From: Candidatus Bathyarchaeota archaeon
GTDB taxonomy: Archaea; Thermoproteota; Bathyarchaeia; Bathyarchaeales; Bathycorpusculaceae
NCBI GenBank assembly: GCA_026014745.1
Contig: JAOZHS010000001.1
Location: forward strand, 310,001-374,000
DNA length: 64,000 nt
Reading direction: 5' to 3'
Within the stretch, counting starts at the first letter, position 1. Each line of letters begins with the position of its first letter. Position numbers and translations under genes: made by a program. Of this stretch, positions 25,309-35,807 are shown piece after piece. The notes under the pieces are model-generated. The model saw only the letters and a program-made list of their open reading frames with translations, had not been told where the DNA came from and ran no database searches.

Positions 25309-25706
25309 TATTTAACCCCTTTTATGTCTTGAAGCCAAACTCCGCGTCCAGTCTCGATTTCAAAGTCGGGGCTGCCACATTTAGGGCACTTGACGTATGT
25401 GTGTGCGGCTTCAGGCACAAAATGAATCGCTTCCGCGGTGGCTTTATCGAGGCTCTTTAGGCTAAACTGCCATTTTTCTCCGCAGACACGGCATTTAAGC
25501 GTGGATTTTGCCTTGAGGATGTGAAATTTTGTGTCTGCAAACAAACCGTCTTTTAGTTGCGAGAGCGCAAACCGCAAAATCGGCGGCTCCACCTGTTGGA
25601 GTTCCCCCACTTTGATGGTAACTTCCGTAACTGACTCTAAGTCTTCCTGCAAAGCTATCTGCCTAGCAGAAGCAAGAATCGATTCAGCCAGCGCCCATTC
25701 ATGCAT
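25308..25706 (-). CDS. hypA: Hydrogenase nickel-insertion protein HypA
   Basis: ATG 25706 is chosen because HypA must start MHEW, where His2 binds nickel. The body has VTIKVGELQQVEPPILRFAL and a zinc domain with CRVCGEKW and CPKCGSPDF. HypA delivers nickel to the [NiFe]-hydrogenase large subunit together with HypB. It is first of a three-gene operon with overlapping genes. No hydrogenase subunits are in the window. A protease gene for large-subunit processing is also absent here. Confidence 0.92.
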   Translation of the reverse strand: MHEWALAESILASARQIALQEDLESVTEVTIKVGELQQVEPPILRFALSQLKDGLFADTKFHILKAKSTLKCRVCGEKWQFSLKSLDKATAEAIHFVPEAAHTYVKCPKCGSPDFEIETGRGVWLQDIKGVK

Positions 25707-25890
25707 ACACAATTAGGCTAAACGGAGCAATAAAAAAATATTGCACAGAACACGTTTTGGCTCATCGGGTAATTTCTTGCAGCTTCGAGTTTTCAAAATC
25801 CAATATGCCTCTTTAGCCGTGGCTGTTTAGGAGGCTTCTCAGCAAAGCCTTAAAATGGTGTGGTGCCTCGTAAGGAATGAGGCTTTCACT

Positions 25891-27183
25891 GTGCGAGTTA
25901 TAGCTGACCTCCATATTCATGGCCGATTTAGCCGAGCAACCAGCGAACAAATGAGCATTTCTGAAATTGCAAAATACGCCCAAATCAAAGGCCTAACCCT
26001 CGTCGGCACAGGCGACTTTACCCATCCTGAGTGGCTAAAAGAAATCCAAGGAGCCACCACCCCCGACGCCGATACAGGTCTGCTTAAGCTTGCGGCTTCT
26101 GATTCGCCAGTGCGGTTTATGCTTCAAACCGAAGTCTGCACCATATTTGACTACAAAGGCGAATCCAAAAAAGTCCACCACGTCATCCTAACCCCCAGCA
26201 TAGAAACCGCCACCCAAATCAACGAGCGTCTCCAAAACTTTGGCAGTTTAAGCGCCGACGGACGCCCCATCCTTGACGTGTCCGCGCCTCAACTTGTTGA
26301 AGAAGTTATGGAGGCTTCAGGGGATAACATGGTTTTTCCTGCGCATGTTTGGACGCCTTGGTTTAGCATCTTTGGCGCCTTTAGCGGGTTTGACACGGTT
26401 GAAGACTGCTATCAGGACATGGCTAAACATATACACGCGCTCGAAACGGGTTTGAGCAGTGACCCGCCGATGAATTGGCGCCTAAGCAAACTTGACCGTT
26501 ACGCCTTGCTTTCTAACAGTGACTGCCACAGCTTTTGGCCTTGGCGTATCGGCAGAGAAGCAAACGTGTTTGACCTCGAAAACTTCTCCTACAAAGCCGT
26601 TATCGATGCTATAGCCGCCAACGACCCCGCAAGATTCAGGTTCACCATCGAAACCGACCCTGCCTATGGCAAGTACCACTGGACGGGACATCGAAACTGT
26701 AAAATCTCCATGTCACCCCAAGAAGCCATCAAATTCGGTAACGTTTGCCCCGTTTGCCGCCGAAAACTCACCAAAGGCGTCGAACAACGAGTAGAAGAAC
26801 TCGCCGACCGCCCAAGCGACTATAAGCGTGAGGTTGCGCCAGGTTTTCTGCGGTTACTACCCCTCTCTGAGGTGATTGCGGCGGTACTTGGAACAGAAAC
26901 CCCCTCCACACAGGCAGTCTGGAAAAACTACAATCTGCTAACCGCAAGGTTTGGCAACGAATACTCGGTGCTCATTGATGCTCCCTTAGACGCGATGGCT
27001 CAGGTTGTGGACCCCGCTGTAGCGAAGGCAGTTGTGAATGTCCGCGAGGGCACCGCGAAGGTCACGCCGGGTTACGATGGAGTTTATGGACAACTGGTTT
27101 TGGGAATCGAAGCGCAGAAAGCTAAGCCTAAGCCGCCTGCTCCGCCTAAAGTGCAGCAGAGAAGTATGAGTGACTTTTGGTAA
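25891..27183 (+). CDS. Endonuclease Q (PHP-domain deaminated-DNA nuclease)
   Basis: The PHP domain opens with VIADLHIHGRFSRAT and carries VGTGDFTHPEW, PAHVWTPWFSIFG and LSNSDCHSFWP, its metal-binding His/Asp sites. A zinc-finger part (HRNC ... CPVCRRKL) lies near residues 270-300. This is the EndoQ arrangement known from Pyrococcus, which nicks 5' of uracil, hypoxanthine and xanthine in DNA. The last eight residues, QRSMSDFW, fit a PCNA-interacting peptide. GTG 25891 gives the usual short N-terminus; an upstream ATG at 25855 would add 12 residues. Confidence 0.88.
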   Translation: MRVIADLHIHGRFSRATSEQMSISEIAKYAQIKGLTLVGTGDFTHPEWLKEIQGATTPDADTGLLKLAASDSPVRFMLQTEVCTIFDYKGESKKVHHVILTPSIETATQINERLQNFGSLSADGRPILDVSAPQLVEEVMEASGDNMVFPAHVWTPWFSIFGAFSGFDTVEDCYQDMAKHIHALETGLSSDPPMNWRLSKLDRYALLSNSDCHSFWPWRIGREANVFDLENFSYKAVIDAIAANDPARFRFTIETDPAYGKYHWTGHRNCKISMSPQEAIKFGNVCPVCRRKLTKGVEQRVEELADRPSDYKREVAPGFLRLLPLSEVIAAVLGTETPSTQAVWKNYNLLTARFGNEYSVLIDAPLDAMAQVVDPAVAKAVVNVREGTAKVTPGYDGVYGQLVLGIEAQKAKPKPPAPPKVQQRSMSDFW

Positions 27184-27238
27184 CCGCACAAACGGTTTAT
27201 TTCCCCCCGCCGCTTCTAGCTAGGCAGGACCGATTAAC

Positions 27239-28624
27239 TTGATAGACGTTCTCACTCGTATCACCAATGCTGCTTCTCAACGGTTCGGCGCACAATACGC
27301 TGAAGCCCGCGCACAGAAACTCTACAAAACCAGCCTCAGCCTCAAAGAGGAACGCGTCGAAGCCGCCAAACAAGGCATCGAAAACGGCGTCGCACTCCGC
27401 GTGCTCGTTGACGGCGCATGGGGATTCGCTTCGGTAGGTTCCTTTGACGCAGTGGTTTTGGAAAATGCAGTTTCGGATGCCTGTCGCATGGCAAAATTGG
27501 CTAGCACACGCCTAAAAACCCCCACAAAACTAGCCCCCGCCAAAACCATAACCGACAACGTCAAGTCAACACCCCAAAAGAACCCCTCCGACATCGCCAT
27601 GGAAGACAAAATCCAAACAGCGCTCACCATAAACAAAACCATACTGGGGTTTGATGGCAAAATCAAAAGCTGCAACGTCGACTACCTTGACCTAACGGGT
27701 AGCAGCACCTTTGTGAATAGTGAAGGCACCCAAATCACGCAGGATAAACTCTACGTTTGGGCACGCATAACCGCCTCAGCCGCCGAGAATGGCGTGTTTA
27801 CGTTTAGCCGCGAAGAAATCGGCTCCACCGCAGGCTACGAACTCTTCGACCAGCAACCCCCCGACGCTTTAGGCTTAAAGGTGGCGACGCGGGCAGTTCA
27901 ACAACTCCGTGCCAAAGCGCCTAAAGGCGGCAAATTCCCCGTCGTTTTAGGCCCCAACGTGGTGGGCGTGTTTGTGCATGAAGCGTTTGGGCACCTTGCC
28001 GAGGCGGATTTAGCGCTCTCTGGCGGTGTATTAGCAGATAACCTGGGTAAAAAAATCGGCTCCAACCTCGTCACCTTCTACGACGACGGCACCTTGCCTG
28101 GGTCATTTGGCGCATTCAAATACGACGACGAAGGTGTCCCCTCACAGAAAACCCTACTTATCAAAGACGGCGTCGTCTCGGGGCTAATGCATAACCGCGA
28201 TACTGCTCAAAAATTCGGCGCAGCTCCTACCGGCAATGCGCGTGCTGAGGACTTTCGGGTTGAACCCATTATTCGTATGCGTTGCACCTATATGGCACCT
28301 CGAGACCAAACTCTCGAAGAACTCCTCGAAGGCGTCAAATCAGGTTACTACTTTAAGAGCTTCCGAGGCGGACAAGCCAATCTCGACGGCACTTTCCAAG
28401 TGGGTATTCAGGAAGGCTACGAAATCCAAAATGGCGAAGTCGGCGCACCCGTCCGCGACGCATCCATTAGCGGCAGCACCTTGGAGACGTTACTTAAGGT
28501 GGATGGTGTGGGAAAAGATTTTGTGATTGATCCGGGACGCTGTGGGAAGGGGCAGACAGCGTTTATCTGTGACGGTGGACCGCACATACGAGTAAACGAG
28601 GTGATTGTCGGTGGCAGTGCTTGA
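27239..28624 (+). CDS. tldD: TldD-family metalloprotease
   Basis: The 461-aa protein contains [12 protein letters not shown] near residue 248, the HExxxH zinc motif of active TldD, with further motifs [25 protein letters not shown] and the C-terminal RCGKGQT region. TldD forms a heterodimeric peptidase with TldE that unfolds and digests small peptides. The start is TTG 27239. Its end overlaps the TldE start by 20 bases, so the two subunits are made together. Confidence 0.93.
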   Translation: MIDVLTRITNAASQRFGAQYAEARAQKLYKTSLSLKEERVEAAKQGIENGVALRVLVDGAWGFASVGSFDAVVLENAVSDACRMAKLASTRLKTPTKLAPAKTITDNVKSTPQKNPSDIAMEDKIQTALTINKTILGFDGKIKSCNVDYLDLTGSSTFVNSEGTQITQDKLYVWARITASAAENGVFTFSREEIGSTAGYELFDQQPPDALGLKVATRAVQQLRAKAPKGGKFPVVLGPNVVGVFVHEAFGHLAEADLALSGGVLADNLGKKIGSNLVTFYDDGTLPGSFGAFKYDDEGVPSQKTLLIKDGVVSGLMHNRDTAQKFGAAPTGNARAEDFRVEPIIRMRCTYMAPRDQTLEELLEGVKSGYYFKSFRGGQANLDGTFQVGIQEGYEIQNGEVGAPVRDASISGSTLETLLKVDGVGKDFVIDPGRCGKGQTAFICDGGPHIRVNEVIVGGSA

Positions 28625-29975
28625 AAAAAACATAATGCTCAGCCTAGCCGAAAACGCAGTGAAAGCGGCACTCAGCAAAGGCGCCCAAGAAGCCGAAGCC
28701 TACGTCTACGAGGGACAGGCAACAAACATCGGCATCGAGCTGGGGCAAATTAACAAAACAAACAAAATCATAGATCACGGATTAGGCATCCGCGTCGCCT
28801 CAAACAAAGCCATCGGCTTCGCCTACACCAACATAGTTGATGACCCCCAAGCCATCGACCAAGCCGTAACCAGCGCGTTGGGCGCTGCAAAAGCCAGCAA
28901 ACCCGACCCTAACTGGAATGGACTTGCCCCAAACAAACCCTACACCCAAACCAAAGGCACCTATGATTCTGAAATCCTCTCGTTGGAGTCGGAGGAACTC
29001 GTTAAAGTCGCTGCAACTATGCTTGACGCAGCAACCGCTGTGGATAAACATGTTTTTCCCATCGAAGGCGGCATAGGCGGCGCCTACATCGCAAACGCCA
29101 TCGCTAACTCTAACGGCGTCTCAGGCTTTGACCGCGGCACCATAATCGAATGCAGCCTCGCCACCCTCGCCAGAGAAGGCAACAAGGTAACACCAGTATG
29201 CTTCGAGTTTGACGCCTCAAGAAGCCACAAAGTAAACCCTGAATGGGTAGGCAAAGAAGCTGCAAAGCTCGCGGTTTCGGCTATGAAAACCAAGCCCGTA
29301 GAAACCAAAGCAGGCAAAGTAATCTTTACCCAGTTTGCACTGCAAGATTTGCTGTCATACACTTTGATGAACGCCATTAAAGCTGACAGTGTACAGAGGG
29401 GGCAGTCGCCTTTCAAAGGCAAATTGGGTACGCAAGTCGCCTCAAGCAACCTCACAATCTACGATGACGGTTTGTATGCGGGTGGTTTGCGGACTTGGAT
29501 GTTTGACGGCGAAGGCGTACCGCACCAAAAGACTCCCGTAATCGAAAACGGCATCCTGAAAAACTTCCTCTACGATAACTATTCCGCCAGAAAAGACAGT
29601 AAAGAAAGCACTGGCAACGCATCTCGCGCAGGCTACCTCTCAACGCCGGGTATAGACACAACAAACTTCCATATTCTACCCGGCAAAGCATCTGAGGCTG
29701 AAATGCTAAAAGACATCGATGACGGCTTAATTGTGTACTACCTTCAAGGTGCCCATAGCAGCAACCCTGTAAGCGGTGAATTCTCTGTGGTTGCAACGCC
29801 TGCGTGGAAAATCCGAAAGGGCGAAATAACCCATGCCTCAAGCGGCGTCATGTTGGCTGGCAACATCTTTGAACTCCTCAAAAACGTTGCTGTCGTTGGC
29901 GCAAACGAACGGCAGATGGGCAGCATAATTTCGCCTTGGCTTGTGGTTGATAACTTGCGAGTTATCGGGAAATAG
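28605..29975 (+). CDS. tldE: TldE/PmbA-family protease subunit
   Basis: The protein has the TldE layout: an N-terminal domain ([11 protein letters not shown]), [18 protein letters not shown] near residue 55, and the C-terminal [28 protein letters not shown]. It lacks the zinc HExxxH, as expected of the non-metal subunit. The start is within the end of tldD (TTG 28605; GTG 28611 and ATG 28635 are alternatives). It pairs with TldD to form the closed peptidase chamber. Confidence 0.92.
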   Translation: MSVAVLEKNIMLSLAENAVKAALSKGAQEAEAYVYEGQATNIGIELGQINKTNKIIDHGLGIRVASNKAIGFAYTNIVDDPQAIDQAVTSALGAAKASKPDPNWNGLAPNKPYTQTKGTYDSEILSLESEELVKVAATMLDAATAVDKHVFPIEGGIGGAYIANAIANSNGVSGFDRGTIIECSLATLAREGNKVTPVCFEFDASRSHKVNPEWVGKEAAKLAVSAMKTKPVETKAGKVIFTQFALQDLLSYTLMNAIKADSVQRGQSPFKGKLGTQVASSNLTIYDDGLYAGGLRTWMFDGEGVPHQKTPVIENGILKNFLYDNYSARKDSKESTGNASRAGYLSTPGIDTTNFHILPGKASEAEMLKDIDDGLIVYYLQGAHSSNPVSGEFSVVATPAWKIRKGEITHASSGVMLAGNIFELLKNVAVVGANERQMGSIISPWLVVDNLRVIGK

Positions 29976-29995
29976 ACAAACGGGGGCGGTCTTGG

Positions 29996-31498
29996 TTAAG
30001 TGGTGATTATGGTTACTTTCCAAGCGGAGCCGTTGTCGGTGTAAGTGTAGCTGGTTTGAACTGAGTTGACATAGACTCTGAGACTGGTTACGTTGGGCAG
30101 TGTGGTTTTGCTGATTGTTACTTCGATGTAGTTGACGCCGCTTTTGGTTATCGAGAGGTATAAGCGGTTGTTTGCTTGGTTGTAGTTGACTTGGGTGACG
30201 GTTACGTTGGCAGCGACTTTGATTGCCCTATCTAGGGGTTGTGGCGTAGCTGTTGGAGTAGCGGTGGGCGTGGGGCTTGGCGTTGGAGATGCTGTCGGGG
30301 TAGGCGAGGGGGTAGGCGTCGGAGAAGCCGTAGGTGTAGGCGTTGGAGTGGCTGTTGCAGTCGGTGTAGGTGATGGTGTGGGCGAAGGGGAAGCAGTCGG
30401 CGTCGCCGTAGGCTGAGGCGCAGAAATTAAGCAAGCCCCATTGCGCACAGTTCCGCCCAAAACAACATCATGATAGAGAACACCCTGCACAAAATTACTT
30501 GAGGCAGTTGTCCCATCATAGCCCTGCTGCGCGGACATAGATTCTACTAGTGTCCAGCTTTGCCCATCATTGACGCTGACATAAATCCCTGCAGTTATGG
30601 AGCCAAATTCAGCTGCACAGAATCCCGCGTAGACCTCGTTTGCGGCGTCGTTTTGGCGTATCCAAAAACAGTACGAGTTGCTGGCAGTGTTGAGTACTTG
30701 GGTGTAGGTGTTGTCGTTGGTGGTTCGATAGATTGCGCCAACGATACTGTCAGAGCCAAAAAGCCGCGCAGTGGGAGTGACTTCGACGGCAACCACTTGT
30801 GTCATGTCTGTTAGGATTTTGCTCCAGCTTGAGCCGTTATTGGTTGAACGTAGGACGTAATTGATGTTCCACGGCGCCATGGCGTCGCCGACGGTTGCGT
30901 AGATGTAGTTGTTGGTTTTGTCGATTGCAATGTCATGGATATGTCGCGCGGTAGAGTCGTAGTAAACGGAGGTCCATGAGGTGCCGTTGTTGGTGCTGCG
31001 GTAGATTCGGGCGTTTGAGTTGAAGCTGTCCGTGGTGTAGACGCCTGCGAAAAGGTACCCGTAGTTATCGCTGTCCATGCCCCAGATGCATTCCCCAGGC
31101 GACAGAGCCAACACGCGAGTCCAACTTTGGCCTTGGTCGGTGCTTCGCCATAACCCTGCGTTTGAACTGCTAAGGCTATTGCCTACGGCAGAGTAATAGA
31201 TGTAGCCATTACCTGCGATGAAGATGCAGCTGGTGTCTACAGCGTTTGGTATGGTTTTTAGTGCGCTAGACCATGTTTGGCCTTGGTCTGTGCTTCTATA
31301 GACGCTGTCAGTTGTGCCTGCGTAGACGGTGCCGTTGGATGTTATCCATGCGGCATGTATGGGTTTGGTTACGGGGGTGGTGGTGATTTGGCTTTTTGTG
31401 GTCTCCATTATGATGCCAAGCGTTAATGCTAAGATAAGAATCAAAGAGAGGACGCCGAAAATTTTGATTTTGTTTTTTTTCATTTCTTCTTCCTTCAA
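29996..31498 (-). CDS. Secreted sortilin/BNR-like propeller protein with Pro/Thr linker
   Basis: A signal peptide (residues about 10-28) is followed by repeated Asp-box-like units: [44 protein letters not shown] and VSVNDGQSW, a beta-propeller of the BNR/sortilin type. A long Pro-Thr-Ala-Ser linker (about residues 360-425) leads to a ~75-aa C-terminal domain. That domain is nearly the same as in the neighbouring protein at 31518. No membrane anchor is seen after it. The protein is likely secreted or held at the surface through that domain. Confidence 0.8.
   Translation of the reverse strand: MKEEEMKKNKIKIFGVLSLILILALTLGIIMETTKSQITTTPVTKPIHAAWITSNGTVYAGTTDSVYRSTDQGQTWSSALKTIPNAVDTSCIFIAGNGYIYYSAVGNSLSSSNAGLWRSTDQGQSWTRVLALSPGECIWGMDSDNYGYLFAGVYTTDSFNSNARIYRSTNNGTSWTSVYYDSTARHIHDIAIDKTNNYIYATVGDAMAPWNINYVLRSTNNGSSWSKILTDMTQVVAVEVTPTARLFGSDSIVGAIYRTTNDNTYTQVLNTASNSYCFWIRQNDAANEVYAGFCAAEFGSITAGIYVSVNDGQSWTLVESMSAQQGYDGTTASSNFVQGVLYHDVVLGGTVRNGACLISAPQPTATPTASPSPTPSPTPTATATPTPTPTASPTPTPSPTPTASPTPSPTPTATPTATPQPLDRAIKVAANVTVTQVNYNQANNRLYLSITKSGVNYIEVTISKTTLPNVTSLRVYVNSVQTSYTYTDNGSAWKVTIITT
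30230..30420 (-). repeat. Low-complexity Pro/Thr/Ser linker coding repeat
   Basis: A minisatellite-like stretch encoding PTPTPS-type repeats on the minus strand. The complementary frame reads as Gly-Val repeats and is not a gene. It is a flexible, probably O-glycosylated stalk. Confidence 0.75.
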
Positions 31499-31517
31499 TC
31501 AAAATTTTGCTTTAGGG

Positions 31518-33803
31518 CTAGGTTGAGGTCACGCTTATGAGCCACGAACCGCCGTTGTCGCTGTAGGTATAGCTGGTTAAAACGTAGTTGATGTAGACTC
31601 TAAGGCTGGTTATGTTAGGTAGGGTAGTTTTGCTGATTTCGATTTGGATGTGGTTTTCGCCGCTTTTGACGATGGTTATGTAGAGTCTGCTGTTTGCTTG
31701 GTTGAAGTTGACTGCTGTTACGGTGGTGCTGGCGTTTACTTCTAAGGCTGTTGTGAGGGCTGGTGATGTCGGAGTTGGCGTCGGCGTAGGCGTAGCAGTT
31801 GGGGTTGGTGTAGGTGTTGGCGAAGGGGTCGGTGTGGGAGTTTGGGTTGGAGTTGGCGTTGGGGTGGGGGACGGTGTCGGAGTTGGAGAACTCGAGGGTG
31901 TTGGCGTCGGAGACGGGGTTGGAGTTGGAGAAGCCGTAGGCGTAGGTGTAGGGGTTGGTGTGGCTGTTGAAGTTGGAGTGGGCGTTGGGGTCGGCGTAGG
32001 AGCTTCTATACCTATGTAGGAGCTGTTTACGCGTACACAATCAACATAGATAGTTGAGGCTGATTCCGCCCAAGAAATGCCTGTGCAGATCCGATTGCTG
32101 TTGCCCACATGTGGACGTGAAGAAGCATCTACGCGGAGGTTGCCGTTTACCCATATGCTGGTTTTGTGGTTGGTTACGTCTCGGCAAACTTCCAGACAGT
32201 AATAGACGCCTGTGGTGGGGTTACTGGGCGCTGCTTCGTAGTCTAAGTAGGCTACGCTGTTCATGATGCTAATGGCACCCCAATAGTACTGTCCATTATT
32301 GTTATAGATGAAGGGATCCACAGTGTTTTGGGCGTTCTGATACTGGATGCTGCCCAAGTACAGCGTACTACCCGATGATGGTAGGCTGCCTAGTTTGACG
32401 TATTGACGATAATAGGTGACGGCGCTGCTGTTGATTGCGTTGTATGCCCAGCCTTCGCTTTCGGCTGACGCAGTGAACTTGGCGTCGTAGGTTCCCAGAT
32501 AGGGGTTGAGGGTTTCCACCGTTTGGGTATGGGTGCCTGCGCCGCTAACGCCGCTATATTCGTTAAAGTTGCCCCCTTCAAAGTCTGCGCTAAAGAGGTA
32601 GTTGGGGTTTGGCGTTGCCGTTGGAGATGGGGTGGGCGTAAGTGTTGGTGTTGGAGTGGGTTGTGGGATATTCTCAGTTATGGAGAAGGTTTGGTTTGGA
32701 CCATCGGAGCCAAAAACAATCCCCTTTGGGTTAACTGTGAGCATATTTGTGTGATGCAGTGACTGGGAAATGCTGGATGATTTGATGACTTGCCAATTCA
32801 CGCCGTCCTCGCTTGCAACAATCCGTGACGTGCCGTCATAAAATTCTGCGGTGCTGGAAAACAATATAATTTTGTTTAACCAAACAGCCGATATGATGGG
32901 GAAGTTGCTGTCAGAGGGAAACGTGTAGACCCGTTGAGGTGTAACCGCTTCACTGCTTCCGTTGTCGTAGAAGCGGTCAATCCAGTTCGCCTGAAAAGCC
33001 TGATCTGAACCCAGATAGACCCAGTTGCCGTTAAAAAGCATAGTTAAATAGACGGTGCTTCCTATGCCTTGGATTTCTGACGGTCGGTCTATCACTATAC
33101 TCCATGTATCGCCGAGATCTTTGCTTCGGAAAACCCTTTCACATTCTTGATTGTTGTAACCATACCCCCATTCGCTAGTGACTACATAGAGGTAGCCATT
33201 TGAGGGGTTAAACTTGATATTGTGAAGATGCACCGAGGCAAACGTTTGAAGCTCCGTCCATGAGGCGCCTCCGTCTGTGCTCTTTAAAATCGGCGGTTCG
33301 TTGGGGAAAATGCTGTTACTATACGTTGCCGTGTATAGGTCGCCTAAGGTGTCCTCGGTCATGGCTATGAAGAAGCCGTCGTTTTGAGTTCCATTAGTGT
33401 TTAGGACCTGCGTGAAGGCGGAGCCGAAGTTGGTGCTGCGGTATAGCCTGTTGGTTCCTGGGATGGAGACAAAGACGGTGTTGTTGGAATCTACGTATAT
33501 GAGCCAGACGTACCCCGTAACGGCGCTGTCAGGGTTGGATTGCTGGGGAAACTGGTAAATTAATCTAAAGGAACTGCCGTTGTTATCGCTTCGATAGAGC
33601 CTAAAGTTGTTGTCTCCTGCAAAAAGAGTGCCATTGGAAGAGAAGACTGAGCCGCACAGTTGACTACTAAAACTGGATACCGCGTTTATTTGTAGTTGAT
33701 TAATTGATGCGCCAGCTTCAAAATTAATCAGTAAAGAGCCGAGAAGAACAAGAATACATGCCAAAACTACCTGTTTTTTTCTATGAATACTATCCACCTT
33801 CAC
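31518..33803 (-). CDS. Secreted propeller + LamG-like surface protein, 761 aa
   Basis: A signal peptide (residues about 10-32) precedes Asp-box-like repeats ([42 protein letters not shown]) over residues 40-375. After a short Pro/Thr linker a jelly-roll-like domain begins [15 protein letters not shown] (about 402-600). A long Pro/Thr/Ser stalk follows, then the same C-terminal ~75-aa domain as in the 500-aa neighbour. It lies 19 bases upstream of that gene on the same strand, so both are likely co-expressed surface proteins. Ligand binding by the jelly roll is inferred. Confidence 0.8.
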   Translation of the reverse strand: MKVDSIHRKKQVVLACILVLLGSLLINFEAGASINQLQINAVSSFSSQLCGSVFSSNGTLFAGDNNFRLYRSDNNGSSFRLIYQFPQQSNPDSAVTGYVWLIYVDSNNTVFVSIPGTNRLYRSTNFGSAFTQVLNTNGTQNDGFFIAMTEDTLGDLYTATYSNSIFPNEPPILKSTDGGASWTELQTFASVHLHNIKFNPSNGYLYVVTSEWGYGYNNQECERVFRSKDLGDTWSIVIDRPSEIQGIGSTVYLTMLFNGNWVYLGSDQAFQANWIDRFYDNGSSEAVTPQRVYTFPSDSNFPIISAVWLNKIILFSSTAEFYDGTSRIVASEDGVNWQVIKSSSISQSLHHTNMLTVNPKGIVFGSDGPNQTFSITENIPQPTPTPTLTPTPSPTATPNPNYLFSADFEGGNFNEYSGVSGAGTHTQTVETLNPYLGTYDAKFTASAESEGWAYNAINSSAVTYYRQYVKLGSLPSSGSTLYLGSIQYQNAQNTVDPFIYNNNGQYYWGAISIMNSVAYLDYEAAPSNPTTGVYYCLEVCRDVTNHKTSIWVNGNLRVDASSRPHVGNSNRICTGISWAESASTIYVDCVRVNSSYIGIEAPTPTPTPTPTSTATPTPTPTPTASPTPTPSPTPTPSSSPTPTPSPTPTPTPTQTPTPTPSPTPTPTPTATPTPTPTPTSPALTTALEVNASTTVTAVNFNQANSRLYITIVKSGENHIQIEISKTTLPNITSLRVYINYVLTSYTYSDNGGSWLISVTST
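31765..32005 (-). repeat. Second Pro/Thr/Ser stalk coding repeat
   Basis: About 240 bases encode alternating Pro-Thr with Ser and Ala on the minus strand, similar in base pattern to 30230-30420. The two are prone to recombination or slippage, so length may vary between strains. Confidence 0.75.
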
Positions 33804-33975
33804 AACGTACAGAAAGCAGACTGGTTTGACGCGATAAACAGTATAAGAATGCTTGATAGCTGGTTTATGCGCTACTGTGTCTCTTGAGCACTAAAGCCTC
33901 AAGTAGACAATTACTGCTACTAGTGACCGAGGGATATAGTCTTTTTTACAGCCTAATGGTTAATCGGTTAAGGTG

Positions 33976-35181
33976 TTATGCCCAAAAACTCTTGGAGTAC
34001 TCCCCTAAAACCCCTTCGTAGATGCGTTTAGTCTGCTCTGCGATTTTTCCCCAATCGTACCGTTGCTGCACCACGCGGTAAGCGTTTTCACTCAAAGCCC
34101 GCGCGTAATTGTCATCAAGCAAAACCTTGGTTATACCCCATGCCAACGAATCAGGATTATTAGGAAACACCTTGACGCCTGTAACATCATGCTGTATGAT
34201 TTCGGATAAACCGCCTGTATCTGAGGCAACCACGGGGCTTTTTGCCGCCATAGCTTCTAGCGCGACGATGCCAAACGGCTCAAACAGCGAAGGCACAACC
34301 GACACGTCTGCACATTTCTGTAGCCGAAGCAATGTAGCCTCATCCATAAAGCCTTGAAACATTACCTTATGCTCCAAACCCATGCTGCGAACGATGTTTA
34401 GAAGTTGTTCCTTCATGTAGCCGCTGCCGACGATGATGAATTTGGCGTTGACTTTACTAAGGATCTTGGGCACTGCGTTAATGAGCACATGGATACCTTT
34501 TTCGTAGACTAGTCTGCCTACAAAGAGGACAACTTTTTCTTCGGGGAGCGCAAATTTGCTGCGGAACTGCTGGCAATCTTCCGTTATGTTGTCGTATCCT
34601 TGCGTGTTGACGCCGTTAGGGACCATAACCAGTTTGTCGTTGGGTAAGCCAAAAGCGTATTTGACATGGGATATCATGTAATCGCTGCAGCAGATGACTT
34701 TCCAAGCCTCGTAGGTGAGCCAAGCTTCGGTTTCATGAATCATCCGCTCGGCGGTGGTGTGTAAGCCGTCGCGGCGACCCAGCTCGGTAGAGTGCATGGT
34801 GACTAAGAGGGGTTTGCGGAAGATGTGTTTGAGACCTATGCCTGCGTTTGCGACTAGCCAGTCGTGGGCGTGGATGACGTCGATTTTACCGCCGATTTTG
34901 CGCATGATGGCTGCGGTTTCTTTTTGCATGTTCATGTTCATGAGGTAGACCCATGTGGCGAAGTCAGGTGAAGGGTTCTTGTAGGAGTCGACTCTGTAGA
35001 CTTCGACGCCGTCGATGACTTCGTGGGCTGGTGCGTCGGGGAAATCGCAGGTTACTACGTAGACTTTGACGTCTTGTTGAGCTAAGTATTTGGATAGGAA
35101 GTAGATGTGGGGTGAGATGCCTCCGATGACTCTGGGCGGGTACTCCCAACTTAGCATCATCACCGAGAGTTTATTCTGCAT
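33976..35181 (-). CDS. GT-B glycosyltransferase, glycogen synthase-like
   Basis: The N-terminal lobe starts MLSWEYPPRVIGGISPHIYFLSK and includes HAHDWLVANAG and TMHSTELGRRDG near residues 103-135. The donor lobe has LFVGRLVYEKGIHVLI and SLFEPFGIVALEAMAAKSPVV with the E-x7-E catalytic spacing. It is probably an alpha-glucan synthase using nucleotide-glucose. Its start overlaps the end of the half-glycosyltransferase gene by 11 bases. With the GH57 enzyme upstream it forms a polysaccharide operon. It is a distant paralogue of the protein at 14667. Confidence 0.87.
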   Translation of the reverse strand: MQNKLSVMMLSWEYPPRVIGGISPHIYFLSKYLAQQDVKVYVVTCDFPDAPAHEVIDGVEVYRVDSYKNPSPDFATWVYLMNMNMQKETAAIMRKIGGKIDVIHAHDWLVANAGIGLKHIFRKPLLVTMHSTELGRRDGLHTTAERMIHETEAWLTYEAWKVICCSDYMISHVKYAFGLPNDKLVMVPNGVNTQGYDNITEDCQQFRSKFALPEEKVVLFVGRLVYEKGIHVLINAVPKILSKVNAKFIIVGSGYMKEQLLNIVRSMGLEHKVMFQGFMDEATLLRLQKCADVSVVPSLFEPFGIVALEAMAAKSPVVASDTGGLSEIIQHDVTGVKVFPNNPDSLAWGITKVLLDDNYARALSENAYRVVQQRYDWGKIAEQTKRIYEGVLGEYSKSFWA

Positions 35182-35800
35182 TCTTGTTTGCCTCCGCCAC
35201 GCTGTTGTAGAGTTTTAGAACATCTTTTATCCATGTGCTTGAATCAGGTGCGATTACAACGATTTTGTCTTCTGGCACCTTGTAGATACGCGTGATTTCT
35301 TCTTTCATCCATTTTGATTTCACGTTTGCCTTTGTCGCTTCGTAGAAGCCTAGCCACTCGATGCTTTTAATCGCCATGTTATATGAGGAGCTAGCGTTTG
35401 GTGAACGGTGGTCTTCTAAACTTTCTACTGAGTAAACAAAGGGGATGCCTAACGCGTTTTTTAGGGCGACCGCGGCTGGGATAAAATGCCAATCATACAC
35501 GTCTATGAGGTCGATTTGTCCCTTGTAGTCGTAGTAGATGTTTGCTGTGGCGCGTTCGACTTCTTGGTTTAATGTGAGTACCCATGTTAAGACGCCGATG
35601 TGGGTGCGTACTGGGTTGGTTACGCGGCTGGTGGTTACGCCGCTGGGCTCTTGGGTTTGGCTTGTTGCCATGTCATCGTAGGTTACGACTTTTATGTCTA
35701 CTTTGTTTGCTGCTAGCTGGGTGGCGAGGGCTTTAACGTACCCTGCCAATTGACCTACAACCCGTGGCGGATATTCCCAAGAAAAAATTATGGAGCGCAT
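35171..35800 (-). CDS. Stand-alone GT-B N-terminal lobe (half glycosyltransferase)
   Basis: The 209 aa align with only the N-terminal lobe of its downstream neighbour: IIFSWEYPPRVVGQLAGYVKALATQL at the start, VYDWHFIPAAVALKNALGIPFVYSVES in the middle, and KVPEDKIVVIAPD near the end. The donor-binding lobe with the E-x7-E motif is absent. The GG of the acceptor loop (RVIGG) is changed to GQ. Overlap with the full-length gene suggests a dedicated partner, perhaps regulatory or scaffolding. It could also be a decaying duplicate, but the frame is intact and coupled. Confidence 0.75.
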   Translation of the reverse strand: MRSIIFSWEYPPRVVGQLAGYVKALATQLAANKVDIKVVTYDDMATSQTQEPSGVTTSRVTNPVRTHIGVLTWVLTLNQEVERATANIYYDYKGQIDLIDVYDWHFIPAAVALKNALGIPFVYSVESLEDHRSPNASSSYNMAIKSIEWLGFYEATKANVKSKWMKEEITRIYKVPEDKIVVIAPDSSTWIKDVLKLYNSVAEANKNAE

Positions 35801-35807
35801 GGTTTCA

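Noticed and set aside
30186-30416. Plus-strand Gly/Val-repeat reading frame
   Set aside because: It is the complement of the Pro/Thr stalk of the minus-strand surface protein; low complexity and no start signals. The same holds for the frame at 31702-32019.
30230-32005. Possible CRISPR-like or satellite array
   Set aside because: The repeats have codon periodicity and encode Pro/Thr stalks; there are no unique spacers of equal length and no cas genes in the window.
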